From: JANPGR01 sp031424015
Lineage (GTDB): Bacteria; Patescibacteriota; Minisyncoccia; Phycocordibacterales; UBA1006
Length of the DNA: 41,716 bases
NCBI GenBank assembly: GCA_031424015.1
Contig: JANPGR010000032.1
Coordinates: 1 to 41,716 of the forward strand
Reading direction: 5' to 3'
In this document: positions 1 to 8,727 of the stretch, piece by piece
How positions within the stretch are numbered: the stretch's first letter is position 1
Layout: every line of letters begins with the position of its first letter
Program-made: the position numbers and the translations under genes
The notes under the pieces: model-generated
What the model was told of the DNA's origin: nothing
What the model saw: the letters and a program-made list of their open reading frames with translations, nothing else
Databases searched by the model: none

Positions 1-1260
1 GTATCATTTCTCCGACGAAAAACTAGCGAATAATTTCTGTTTTGCTGCTCGCATTGCTGATGCTGATGCGGCATGACTCTGAATCTTGAGCTTTGCTTCC
101 AGTATGTCTCGTGTAATACCAGGAGCGAAGTACTGCTCGCACTTGGGTAGCGAGAGCAGTCTTTGAATAGGTATGAGGTAGGTCTCATACTTTTTCTTGA
201 TCTTACCTCTTGCATCAACGGTATCTGTCGGGTATGCACACGGGCGATGGTAATTGATAAAGTCATCCATATAGTCTCGGTAAAACTGATTGATGACAGG
301 CGCGTGTTTCTGCGGGATGTGGGCGTGGCCCATGATCTTTCGTACTACCGCAGCATTCTTGCCTTCAACCAATGCATTGTCATTGGTTTTACGTGACCTG
401 CTCTTGGTTTGGTCTATCATCAGTTTGTTGAGCAGTGCTGCCACAGTATGATTGATGTACTCACTGCCATTATCTGAATGGAAGTTGATAATGACAAATG
501 GGAATAGCTCTAGCATTTGCTCTAGTAGTGGCTCTAGGAAATACTCGGAGATTTTCTCTACACAGCCAATGAATTCCATCTGAGTTACTTCATCTACCAT
601 GTTGATGTGATATACGCCCTTTTGCTTGTCTAAATCACCCTGGTGGACCGAATCTACCCTTACATAGCCTGGTTTCCCCCATGGGGCAGGCTTACGCCTT
701 TCACCAATTGCGACCTTCGTTGGGTTCGTTTTTGTATAGTGCAGAGCTGTTGTTTTGTAGACATTAGTTTTCTTTAGATTGTAGATATGAGCTACTGAGA
801 TATTACAAAGACTGCTGAACTTAGCATCACCATAGAGGTGATACATATCATGACAGACCTTCTTCAAGGCGTGACCATTTTGATGATGATAGTCATTAGC
901 CAGTTCTGCTAGTACCTTGATATCGGTAGAAGTATATATCGATCCAAACTTGTTTTGTGTACGAGTCGCCGGTTTGACTGTACCCAGGGTTTTCTTGCGC
1001 TTGATGAGTTTATCGATTCTACTGTCGCTGTATCCAGTCATCTCCTTGAGATATGTTTTGACGGTACTGCGCTCCTTCTTTTTCAGAGAGAAGTATTTGA
1101 ACTTACCCAATGTTCGACCTATCCATTCATACTTGCTTTCCAGAGTATCACATGAACCATTGGAAATACTCCGGGTTAGATTGAGTATTTCTTTGAGTTG
1201 TGCAATACTCACAATGTGGTCATCGTTCATATTTATTGTCATAAATTACTATGATACGGA
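1..1260 (-). mobile_element. Insertion sequence with DD35E transposase, left end cut by window
   Basis: The block is almost filled by one minus-strand transposase gene. A short inverted match is visible at its edges: GTATCAT at 1-7 and ATGATAC at 1251-1257. The right copy continues as ATGATACGGA, so the matching left tip would begin just before base 1, outside the window. Only about 7 bp of the ends match perfectly, so the terminal repeats are weakly supported. No target-site duplication can be tested because the left flank is missing. Confidence 0.6.
4..1242 (-). CDS. DDE transposase / integrase-core protein
   Basis: This is a 412-aa transposase of the retroviral-integrase (rve) superfamily, which cuts and joins DNA ends. 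The catalytic core has Asp197 (RVDSVHQGD), Asp257 (FHSDNGSEY) and Glu293 (DNALVEGKN), with exactly 35 residues between the second and third, the classic DD35E arrangement. Residues 1-160 are basic and probably hold helix-turn-helix DNA-binding regions (about 60-85 and 140-160). All catalytic residues are intact and no frameshift is visible, so the element could be active. It is unrelated to the esterase remnant downstream. Placement in a named IS family is uncertain; the IS3/IS481-like rve group is most likely. Confidence 0.85.
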   Translation of the reverse strand: MTINMNDDHIVSIAQLKEILNLTRSISNGSCDTLESKYEWIGRTLGKFKYFSLKKKERSTVKTYLKEMTGYSDSRIDKLIKRKKTLGTVKPATRTQNKFGSIYTSTDIKVLAELANDYHHQNGHALKKVCHDMYHLYGDAKFSSLCNISVAHIYNLKKTNVYKTTALHYTKTNPTKVAIGERRKPAPWGKPGYVRVDSVHQGDLDKQKGVYHINMVDEVTQMEFIGCVEKISEYFLEPLLEQMLELFPFVIINFHSDNGSEYINHTVAALLNKLMIDQTKSRSRKTNDNALVEGKNAAVVRKIMGHAHIPQKHAPVINQFYRDYMDDFINYHRPCAYPTDTVDARGKIKKKYETYLIPIQRLLSLPKCEQYFAPGITRDILEAKLKIQSHAASASAMRAAKQKLFASFSSEK

Positions 1261-1268
1261 TTCCACCC

Positions 1269-1293
1269 AAAAAGGCACCTTCGGTGTCTTTTT
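1269..1293. terminator. Bidirectional intrinsic terminator
   Basis: AAAAAGGCACC and GGTGTCTTTTT pair around a TTC loop (one G-U pair). A-run and T-run flank the stem, so it can stop transcription in either direction. It separates the insertion sequence from the esterase promoter. Confidence 0.75.
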
Positions 1294-1347
1294 GCGTTAG
1301 AATTGGATTTCGTTTGGGTGTAATCGTGCGTTGGACAAGACTTACTA

Positions 1348-1376
1348 TTGTTTGTATTATTTTTTGCCAGTATAAT
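1348..1376 (+). promoter_or_regulatory. Promoter of the esterase remnant
   Basis: -35 TTGTTT (1348-1353), 17-bp spacer, -10 TATAAT (1371-1376). The first ATG lies 41 nt downstream, so unlike most genes here the transcript would have a leader. A GGAGG at 1379-1383 is too far from the start to act as a ribosome binding site. Confidence 0.6.
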
Positions 1377-1417
1377 GTGGAGGACCGACAAAAAACCATT
1401 ACGTGAACTATTATCTT

Positions 1418-2084
1418 ATGAAGAGCATTAAAATCTTATCAGTACTTTTATCTGTTTGTTTGGCACTACTAGTGTCATGGTATTTAGTACGCCAAACAAA
1501 AAGCGTAGAAGTCACTTCAGATACTGTAGAAAAAGGTTCTTATGTTATCGTTGCTTTTGGAGACAGTTTGACTGCTGGATATGGGTTGCCCTTGTATGAG
1601 AGTTACCCTCAGCAACTAGAAGAAGCCCTAAAAGCAAAAGGACTCGATGTGAGTGTCATTAACGCTGGTGTCAGCGGTGAAACAAGCAGTGGAAACAATG
1701 AACGTGCTAGCTTTATAAAAGATCAAAATCCAGATATGATTATTTGGGGTATTGGTGGTAATGATGCTCTGAGAGCTCTTTCGGTAATGGAAATGAAAAA
1801 ACATGGAAAGTACCATCCAAATCCTTCAGAGTGGGCAACCCAAACCAGAAATACTCATGCTCGAGATGCAATCACCATTAAATGCTGGTATACAATATAA
1901 AAGAGAATTTGACGCTGTCTATCGTGACCTATCTAAAAAATATAATTTACCATTAGTGCCGTTTCTTGTGGCAAATGTGTTTTTGAACTCAGATTATATG
2001 CTACCAGACAGGATTCACCCAAACAAAGATGGTTATGCAAAGCTTGTAGAAGAGCACCTTTTTAAGGTAGTGTATAAAAAGTAA
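1418..2084 (+). pseudogene. SGNH/GDSL esterase (TesA-like), frameshifted
   Basis: This is an SGNH-fold lipase/arylesterase with an N-terminal membrane anchor or signal peptide (ILSVLLSVCLALLVSWYL). Block I (GDSLTAGYG), block II (NAGVSGETSSG) and block III (GGNDALR) lie in the first frame. Block V (DRIHPNKDGY, catalytic Asp and His) lies in another frame, readable from about 1803 to the stop at 2084. The break falls at a run of six A at 1796-1801. Removing one A restores a continuous reading (MKN-MESTIQIL) that matches the family. Causes could be a real pseudogene, a homopolymer sequencing error or transcriptional slippage. A -1 ribosomal slip would not restore the frame; +1 is needed. A GTG at 1403 is an alternative start. 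Confidence 0.8.
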
Positions 2085-2133
2085 AATCTCAAAACTGATG
2101 ATCTATATTTAGGCTTGAAACAGGACTAGGGGG

Positions 2134-2352
2134 TTACAAAATTACCACAAAATCATCAGCAGATTTTCTCACCTTTTTCATGCTCAATACCTCGGCTCTG
2201 CTATCTGCCTGTATAAGTTTTACAAAATTTTCTGACTGGGCAGAACTGCGTCTACACCTCAAACAGGACACTAGGCACTTCAAAAGCCTGCAAACGTATT
2301 CAAGCCCTGATACCTCGGTGGCCCTGCCCTGAGGTTGTTTCATTAATGGCAT
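2134..2352 (-). CDS. Doubtful small ORF in the 2085-2451 gap
   Basis: The roughly 370-nt gap after the esterase remnant contains this 72-aa reading frame, rich in Arg, Cys and Ser. I recognise no domain and no clear -10 box. The frame may simply lie over a repeat or remnant. Nothing else is visible in the gap. Confidence 0.15.
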   Translation of the reverse strand: MPLMKQPQGRATEVSGLEYVCRLLKCLVSCLRCRRSSAQSENFVKLIQADSRAEVLSMKKVRKSADDFVVIL

Positions 2353-2451
2353 TTTTCGCTATAAAATATAGATCTTACTTGTGTCGGGTTGAGATTGTGA
2401 AGACAGGTTCTTAGACTAAAATCAAGTGACTGGATTCTCTATCTGAACACA

Positions 2452-2616
2452 TTATAATGAGTTCCTATTGTATATCCATAATCCAACAAATGCACCTATA
2501 GTAGTGAATATCAGTGAAGTAAAGGATATCTCGCTCACACCCCACAGCATCGGCAAAAATCCACCGACAGTCATACCGACACTAATTGCAAACCAAGGTG
2601 AATCAAAGCTAAACAT
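2452..2616 (-). CDS. Small two-helix membrane protein (54 aa)
   Basis: This short gene is divergent from the surface-protein operon. The protein begins MFSFDSPWFAISVG and has two hydrophobic helices (about residues 8-26 and 31-48) separated by a short turn, ending in polar YNRNSL. The frame is open further upstream, but that part lies antisense to the neighbouring gene. ATG at 2616 is chosen because an extended -10 (TGC TACACT, 2625-2633) lies exactly 8 nt before it, the same arrangement as in front of secA and clpC. The function is unknown. The divergent position suggests, but does not prove, a link with the surface protein or protease. Confidence 0.65.
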   Translation of the reverse strand: MFSFDSPWFAISVGMTVGGFLPMLWGVSEISFTSLIFTTIGAFVGLWIYNRNSL

Positions 2617-2624
2617 ATATATAC

Positions 2625-2633
2625 AGTGTAGCA
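2625..2633 (-). promoter_or_regulatory. Extended -10 box, leaderless start for the 54-aa gene
   Basis: On the minus strand the sequence reads TGC TACACT, followed by 8 nt (GTATATAT) and the ATG at 2616. The expected transcription start falls on or one to two bases before the start codon. Confidence 0.65.
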
Positions 2634-2704
2634 CATACAAATATGATACTTTTCCTAAAAAAACAATTCTGTGGATTCGAATATTTTGTACGTTCGAGTT
2701 AGTG

Positions 2705-2710
2705 TATACT
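2705..2710 (+). promoter_or_regulatory. -10 box of the surface protein/protease operon
   Basis: TATACT lies 12 nt before the ATG at 2723, which would leave a leader of about 5 nt. No good -35 is visible. The box is divergent from the 54-aa gene's promoter, only 72 bp away. Confidence 0.5.
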
Positions 2711-2722
2711 ACTACCATACCT

Positions 2723-5700
2723 ATGCTCCGCCGCATCCTCACCATCATCTCTCTCATACTTGGATTCCTTCTCCTTGCGTTTCTACTCATACGGTTTTTC
2801 TTGCCCAGTTCTGCTGATGTCTCTGGGTTACCTGGATACTTGCCAAAGATAATCAATACAATAATCCCAGGAGAAAAGAATACCAACACTCCCAATATTC
2901 TCACCCAAGGTCTCACCATTCCAGACCTCGTTATTGATGACCAGAACCTCACCTCAGCACAACAGAGTATCACCACAATAGAATCAACGATAACAGAAAT
3001 GAAAGGTAAACTAGAGGAAACAGAGAAAAAGATCAAACAGTACAATGATTACAAAACATTACTCGGACAAGGGAGTACGAGAACCACAGGAACAACCAAT
3101 AATCCAAGTACTGTGGATACAAACACAGGAGGAGACTCTTCGGATATTCTCGGGACAGACTTTGAAGCAACTCTCGAGAGGCTCCGTGGAGACGTGGTCA
3201 AGTACACAGAGCTCATAACAGGATACGAGATAATGCTCGACAGATTCCAGAAATCTATTGTGTATTACTATTGCAATGGATACGCGCAATATCAACCAGG
3301 AGATACAGTAGACATCTCGAGGCTCCACAATAATATCATCATCATAACCCATGCAAATGGATCCAGGGAACAGATCTCTTGTGGATGGAAGGGTATTACC
3401 ACCGAATTCACCCCAGATTCACCCTACTATCCAAAGAACCTCTTTGAGAATCTTCCTGATGTATTCAAAAATGTCCCAAACCCTTTTAGAAATATTCAAA
3501 CAAACTATATTAAACTCACCAACTGGGCAGATATTGATCACTCCTCTGACCCAGTAGACTGGCAATCAGCTCCACCTGTATGGTCATACTACTTCAACAT
3601 ATTTCTCAATCTCTTTGTCTCGTTCTCTCTCGATTTCTCTGTATCCATCAGTCAGTACTATTCTGACTATTTTGCCTTGTACCCCATAGATGATATTACT
3701 CGTCACCAATCAGTAACCATCTGGTTTGATCGGTATAACTCCTATCGTTATCGCAATGACTTTACAGTAACAGGGAGGATCAACACAGGTACCAATACAG
3801 ACCCTATCTGTGCTAATCTCAGAATCGGAATCCCCAAAACCTTTGATACTAATCGCTCAACCGACACCGTATACCTGAATACAGTATTCGATCTCCTGGA
3901 TCCCGTCTCCATTCAAACCAAACCTCTCGAATTCACTGTACTCGACAGAGACGGAGAACCAACCAGTCAAACAGAGGAATGTACTGTCACAGGACCCGGA
4001 ATCTGGAAATCATTCCGAGTTATTCTCCGTGATGTAGATATCAATAAACCCTATCTCTTTGATATCATAGACAGAGACTTTACTTCCTATCGCATAAACC
4101 GAGGTACCGGTCGGGTATCCCTCCTCCCATATCGTTACTGGGGACCACAGACTGTTCGTAACCTCGACACCTTGACCCCACAGGTATTTCTCTCCTACAC
4201 ACCAGTCACTACAGTGGAACAACAGACATCCATAGGAATACTCACCCCAGACAAAACAAAACAATACCAAACCCAATATGATCCAGTAACTCAAAAACTC
4301 TCACTCCTATTCCAAGTACTCGTACACGATGACAGACTCAGTAACATCATTACCAATTCAAATGTACTCAACATCAATCCAGCTTCAAACGGAGGACTCT
4401 GTACCCGTGAACTCCCTGACCTCAAACTCCATCTCGATAGAGTAGATGGAACCAGCACTGTATTCTCTAATCCCCTCGAGACGGTAAGGGTACCAACCAG
4501 TACTATCCCAGGAACTGACACTCCCAGTCCCAATACCTTTCTCTGTTCCTTTATCTATACCAATATCGATGCAAAACCTGATGATCTCTTTTACTTTGTA
4601 AATGAGTTCACTGAGACTCTCCTCTATGGTGAGGAGAAGGTAGAGGGGGTGGGTCAGAGTACGAACCAAGACGCATATGGTTGGTGGTATTACTACAAAA
4701 CATTCAATCCTCTAGTTGAAGGCGAGTATTATAAATCCGAAGCTGAATGTAAAACGGCCGGTCTCAAAATAGAAAAGAGGCAAGTTACCTGTTATGAGAC
4801 AGCACTCGTACCGGCTATTACTCTGTCATATGTAGAGCCTACAGAACGAGATCCAAAAGGGGTTGCAATAGGAAGTAAAATCACAGAAACATCAGCGCAT
4901 CTGGTGTTTAGAGCAAAAACTCAAAATAAAAATGTTGTTTTTAGAATGAAATATGGAGTCAAATCATTAGAAACTGATTTTGCAAAACGATTTGCAGCGA
5001 TGAATTCGGTAGATCCAAATGTCACCCTAATGACTCAGCACAACAAGACAAAAGACATATTCTGGGACATATCAGGATTAGAAAAAGATAAAGAATACGA
5101 ATATGTAGTGTATGGTATACCTGCTGATGGTCGAGAATATCTAGGGGCAAAAGACTCCTTTGTTGAAGTTGTAAATATCGGTGACCAAACAAAACCGCGC
5201 ACGGCATTGTTTTATACGGATACCTTGAGTACAACCCTACCCTCAAAAGGGATTGGAGAGGGACTTTCTTTTAGTGGATTGTTTGATACTTCTGGAATGA
5301 CTGCTGGCGCTGGCGTAAAAACCAACATAACTGGCAGCACTGGGCCACTGGTTCCTTGCGGGTGGGATATCAATGGTAATGGTCATATCGATGCACCAGA
5401 TAGAAAACGCTATGTACTCAACCCAGATGGCTCCATTAAAAAAGATGCAAAAGGTAGAGAAATACTAGAGTATTACGCTACACCAACAAAATGGGACCCT
5501 AACAGAGGAAAGCTCGCAGACGGCACCATAGACCCCAATTTCAAGCCCGATCCAAATGGAGAATTGTGTACCTTTAATCACCTCATTCAAATGACTTCAA
5601 ATATATTGAACCTGTTCTTTACTACAATATTAGTTATTCTGATTGTATTTCGTTTTGGTTATGTTGGATATCTATTCATTACTAGTGGATCTAATCCAGG

Positions 5701-5827
5701 AAAACGCAATGAAGCAAAAGGTATTTTGAAGTCAGTATTAAAAGGTACATTAATTGCTTTGCTCGCATGGATTATTGTTGCAAGCCTCTTTAGTCTACTG
5801 GGAATCGAGACATGGTTAGACTTTTAA
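2723..5827 (+). CDS. Giant secreted surface protein with C-terminal pilin-like membrane tail
   Basis: This 1034-aa protein starts at the ATG just upstream of a strong N-terminal membrane segment (residues 5-26). Next come a coiled-coil-like stretch (about 76-118), a Thr/Asn-rich linker, a very long beta-rich region with many Tyr, Thr and Pro, and a fibronectin-III-like region (about 702-828). A dockerin/EF-hand-like loop follows (DINGNGHIDAPD, 882-893), a candidate calcium site. The last 90 residues hold two hydrophobic helices around GSNPGKRNEAKG, resembling the T4SS-pilin/TrbC-like tails common in CPR proteins. It was probably exported by Sec and anchored at the cell surface. It is followed after 6 nt by a subtilase, so the two should be co-transcribed; the protease may mature it. 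The function is inferred from architecture only. A frame extending upstream to 2468 is rejected because it overlaps the divergent gene and lacks the promoter. Confidence 0.8.
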   Translation: MLRRILTIISLILGFLLLAFLLIRFFLPSSADVSGLPGYLPKIINTIIPGEKNTNTPNILTQGLTIPDLVIDDQNLTSAQQSITTIESTITEMKGKLEETEKKIKQYNDYKTLLGQGSTRTTGTTNNPSTVDTNTGGDSSDILGTDFEATLERLRGDVVKYTELITGYEIMLDRFQKSIVYYYCNGYAQYQPGDTVDISRLHNNIIIITHANGSREQISCGWKGITTEFTPDSPYYPKNLFENLPDVFKNVPNPFRNIQTNYIKLTNWADIDHSSDPVDWQSAPPVWSYYFNIFLNLFVSFSLDFSVSISQYYSDYFALYPIDDITRHQSVTIWFDRYNSYRYRNDFTVTGRINTGTNTDPICANLRIGIPKTFDTNRSTDTVYLNTVFDLLDPVSIQTKPLEFTVLDRDGEPTSQTEECTVTGPGIWKSFRVILRDVDINKPYLFDIIDRDFTSYRINRGTGRVSLLPYRYWGPQTVRNLDTLTPQVFLSYTPVTTVEQQTSIGILTPDKTKQYQTQYDPVTQKLSLLFQVLVHDDRLSNIITNSNVLNINPASNGGLCTRELPDLKLHLDRVDGTSTVFSNPLETVRVPTSTIPGTDTPSPNTFLCSFIYTNIDAKPDDLFYFVNEFTETLLYGEEKVEGVGQSTNQDAYGWWYYYKTFNPLVEGEYYKSEAECKTAGLKIEKRQVTCYETALVPAITLSYVEPTERDPKGVAIGSKITETSAHLVFRAKTQNKNVVFRMKYGVKSLETDFAKRFAAMNSVDPNVTLMTQHNKTKDIFWDISGLEKDKEYEYVVYGIPADGREYLGAKDSFVEVVNIGDQTKPRTALFYTDTLSTTLPSKGIGEGLSFSGLFDTSGMTAGAGVKTNITGSTGPLVPCGWDINGNGHIDAPDRKRYVLNPDGSIKKDAKGREILEYYATPTKWDPNRGKLADGTIDPNFKPDPNGELCTFNHLIQMTSNILNLFFTTILVILIVFRFGYVGYLFITSGSNPGKRNEAKGILKSVLKGTLIALLAWIIVASLFSLLGIETWLDF

Positions 5828-5833
5828 TTGTCT

Positions 5834-8467
5834 ATGCTGAAAAGAACCATAAAAACCATATCCTTAGGAATAATTCTATCGGCAATATTTACATATTCTG
5901 CATATGCAGAGTCAGAAATTATTCCAGACGTATATATCGTTAAATTCGATACATATCAACCCATAACGTCTCTCGATGATATTACCGTAATCGAGACGTA
6001 TCCAAAACTAGGTCTAGCAGCAATAGAATCTACAGAATTAAATATTGATTCTTTGATAGCACGAGGGGAGTTAATATCTGCTGTACCAGTACGCAAGTAT
6101 TACTCAGAAGCATCAGACCCAAATATCTCTCTCTTGTCACAGAATAATCTTGTAAATTCTAGTTTAGAGGGGGTGACAGGAATAGGTACATCAATTGTTA
6201 TTATTGATACCGGCGTTGATGCGCATCATCCTGCATTCTTGAATCCTACAACAGGGGAATCTCGCATTGTTCGTGAAGCATGCTTTTCAAATATTTCAGG
6301 CACAGCAGTGTCAATCTGTCCTGATGGAACAAGTACTGATACTACAAATCTAAATGATATAGGCTCTGCGACCCCTTGCTCGATTGCTCACTGCGATCAT
6401 GGGACCCACGTTGCAGGTATCGCTGCCGCTGGAGAGTATACTTATAATGGAAAAACAATACGAGGAGTAGCCCCAGATGCAAATATTATAGCTATACAGG
6501 TTTTCAGTCGTGATGATTCTGACCCTGCGTCACCAACGCTCTTTACTACCGATATAGAATTGATCGCAGCATATGAATATCTCGCTCGTTTGGTAGACTA
6601 CAACACCCTTACTGTTGCTGCTATTAATATGAGTTTAGGTACCGATACTCTCTATACAAACACAGAAGATTGTGATAATGATTATGGCCCTGTCCCGGGA
6701 TCTGATTCTGCCGGGTTGGCAGCTGCTGTACATGGACTTGAAAATAGAGGTGTCCCAACCATTGCAGCAGCAGGGAATCGTCGTACTAATAATGGAGTGT
6801 CGGGCCCCGCGTGTATTTCTGGAGTTATTTCCGTATCGAATAGCACAGATAACGACACGGTTGCATTTAGCGCTAGTGTAGGAGGGCTGACAAGTATATT
6901 TGCACCAGGAGTCAATGTGTATTCGACAATACCTGGAATTGGAATAGCTTCAAAATCAGGATCATCCATGTCCTCGCCTCATGTTGCAGGAGTTTTTGCA
7001 CTACTAAAATCAATAACACCAAAATCCACACCCCTCCAAACAATAACCCAATCGATATTAACGAGTGGACCTCAGGTATCTGACATCAGAATTATCTCCC
7101 CAGAAATTATTCCGTCGAGCAACCCAATCTCTCGTCGTAGGATCGACGCACCTGCTTCATTAATTACATTGAATACTATAATTGCAAAACCACCCGAAAT
7201 AGAAATGGAATCGAGTAATGAATTATCTGTTATTCCTCAAAATATTTCTTTTACAGTTCGAGATGATATAGCTCTCGGCGAGTTAAATCCTACAGTTGTC
7301 TCAAAACTGAATCCAGATTCAATCGCACAGGTTGAATGTGTAAAAGTATCACGACTAGAGAAAAAATGTACATTTACTGTAGTATTACCAGATACTATTA
7401 CTATTACTGTAATGGATAGTGGAAACGTAGCTTCAAAAAAAGAAATACTTTTTATTCATACTATCACCCCACCCGTAAAGGACTCTATTAGTATTCGATC
7501 CGGAACTACGTTTCCTAATTCTTTGAGTGTGCCTATTTATACTGACATAGCATCCTTACGTACGTCACCGTATCCAATAATGAAATCAATACCCGATATT
7601 TTCATCGAAGGCATTGCGCCCGTTACTACTCTCACATCCGGAAATATAACACTCAATTCCCACACTATTACAGATGATTTGATATTTGTTTCAGGTGATT
7701 TTGATAGTGTTTCGACATTGCTTCATATACCTATCGGTACGTCTATCTCTAGTTTGGGAGATTTTGGCGCGATAACACCAATACCTAATCCAACTATTGA
7801 TCAAGGCACCACCCCTACAATTGCATTTTCGATTCACACTCCGAACGAGCCCTATACATTCACAGAAAAGAATCCAGAGATCTGCATACCAAATGCCGAA
7901 TCTGTATTTGGTACTTTGGATACTTCACGAATTTTTATACAAGGCAGTATGGATTCTATATCCTGGACACGAGAAGCTCTGATTCAACCGCGAGTGTCTC
8001 AAGGGAGTCTTTGTTTTCAGATTTCTCATGCTAGCTCATATGCGTTGGGAGTAATCCCAATAACACCATCAACTCCTGTACAATCTTCTGGAGGTGGAGG
8101 TGGAGGTGGAGGATCTCTTTTTTCTAAAATCAACCCAAAACAACAAAACCTTAAAACCCCAATAGAAATAAAAAGAGAGGTAGACTCTTTTTGTGACGCT
8201 CTTTTTATAGCACGGTCTGTTTCAAGTCAAAAAACTCTTGTCACACAATTTTTACAAACTGTGCATTATATGACGGGTAACACTACCAAAAACAAGCAAA
8301 CACTAATGAAATCCGCCTTGGCAAAAGCATTTAAAGATTCTGGATATATAAAAAAAGTGAAGCAAAACAATTATCCAGGGTTAAATAACTATGCAAAAGA
8401 GCTCTGTAAAAGGCGGCCCTCAGTAAAACGCCACACAGTTTCTGTGAACCAGTATACTCAAAAATAG
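5834..8467 (+). CDS. Secreted subtilisin-like serine protease (S8)
   Basis: This 877-aa protease has a signal peptide cleaved near AYA-ES (residue 26). A propeptide-like region (about 32-90, starting YIVKFD) resembles inhibitor I9. The catalytic triad is complete: Asp125 (IIDTGVD), His189 (DHGTHVAG) and Ser378 (GSSMSSPHVAG), with the oxyanion Asn315 (AAAGN). The region after about residue 450 is beta-rich. An eight-Gly linker (near 755) then leads to a basic helical C-terminal domain of about 110 residues. The ATG at 5834 is preferred over the TTG at 5828 because it directly opens the signal peptide. It lies 6 nt after the surface protein gene. The substrate is unknown; the surface protein is the obvious candidate. 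Confidence 0.93.
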   Translation: MLKRTIKTISLGIILSAIFTYSAYAESEIIPDVYIVKFDTYQPITSLDDITVIETYPKLGLAAIESTELNIDSLIARGELISAVPVRKYYSEASDPNISLLSQNNLVNSSLEGVTGIGTSIVIIDTGVDAHHPAFLNPTTGESRIVREACFSNISGTAVSICPDGTSTDTTNLNDIGSATPCSIAHCDHGTHVAGIAAAGEYTYNGKTIRGVAPDANIIAIQVFSRDDSDPASPTLFTTDIELIAAYEYLARLVDYNTLTVAAINMSLGTDTLYTNTEDCDNDYGPVPGSDSAGLAAAVHGLENRGVPTIAAAGNRRTNNGVSGPACISGVISVSNSTDNDTVAFSASVGGLTSIFAPGVNVYSTIPGIGIASKSGSSMSSPHVAGVFALLKSITPKSTPLQTITQSILTSGPQVSDIRIISPEIIPSSNPISRRRIDAPASLITLNTIIAKPPEIEMESSNELSVIPQNISFTVRDDIALGELNPTVVSKLNPDSIAQVECVKVSRLEKKCTFTVVLPDTITITVMDSGNVASKKEILFIHTITPPVKDSISIRSGTTFPNSLSVPIYTDIASLRTSPYPIMKSIPDIFIEGIAPVTTLTSGNITLNSHTITDDLIFVSGDFDSVSTLLHIPIGTSISSLGDFGAITPIPNPTIDQGTTPTIAFSIHTPNEPYTFTEKNPEICIPNAESVFGTLDTSRIFIQGSMDSISWTREALIQPRVSQGSLCFQISHASSYALGVIPITPSTPVQSSGGGGGGGGSLFSKINPKQQNLKTPIEIKREVDSFCDALFIARSVSSQKTLVTQFLQTVHYMTGNTTKNKQTLMKSALAKAFKDSGYIKKVKQNNYPGLNNYAKELCKRRPSVKRHTVSVNQYTQK

Positions 8468-8482
8468 CTTAGACTGTTCAAC

Positions 8483-8621
8483 CTGAATCCGAAAAGTCAA
8501 CGAAAACCCACGTGTTCTCGCAATGCGAGCCACTTTTCTCCAAAAATATATCAGTTTTTTTGCAAAAACTGATTATTTTTCTTGGCACAAGAGGGTGTTT
8601 CTTTTGACTTTTCGGATTCAG
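8483..8621. repeat. 139-bp palindromic element (MITE-like) between the protease gene and secA
   Basis: Perfect 18-bp inverted repeats (CTGAATCCGAAAAGTCAA at 8483-8500 and its complement at 8604-8621) enclose about 100 bp. Inside are two further hairpins: CTCGC-AAT-GCGAG and ATCAGTTTTT-TTGC-AAAAACTGAT. There is no coding potential. It could be a miniature mobile element or an elaborate terminator; no other copy is visible in the window. Confidence 0.8.
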
Positions 8622-8710
8622 ATTGCTCACCATTGACAAAATAGCTCTAAACTATTACTTCGTTTAACTATGAAATTTAGCTCTATCCACTAGGATTTCC
8701 TTTTTTGTTG

Positions 8711-8719
8711 TGATAAGAT
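8711..8719 (+). promoter_or_regulatory. Extended -10 box of secA, leaderless
   Basis: TGA TAAGAT is followed by 8 nt (GTCTGTAT) and the secA ATG. No Shine-Dalgarno sequence is present. Confidence 0.65.
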
Positions 8720-8727
8720 GTCTGTAT

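Noticed and set aside
1796..1801. Programmed -1 ribosomal frameshifting in the esterase gene
   Set aside because: The downstream frame is reached only by a +1 shift or loss of one A; a -1 slip on the A-run leads to the wrong frame.
2468..2722. An 85-residue N-terminal extension of the surface protein
   Set aside because: It precedes the hydrophobic export segment, overlaps the divergent 54-aa gene and its promoter, and ATG 2723 has a -10 box close upstream.
8511..8516. CACGTG as a parS site
   Set aside because: The flanks do not form the TGTTTCACGTGAAACA palindrome, and the bases belong to the 8483-8621 element.
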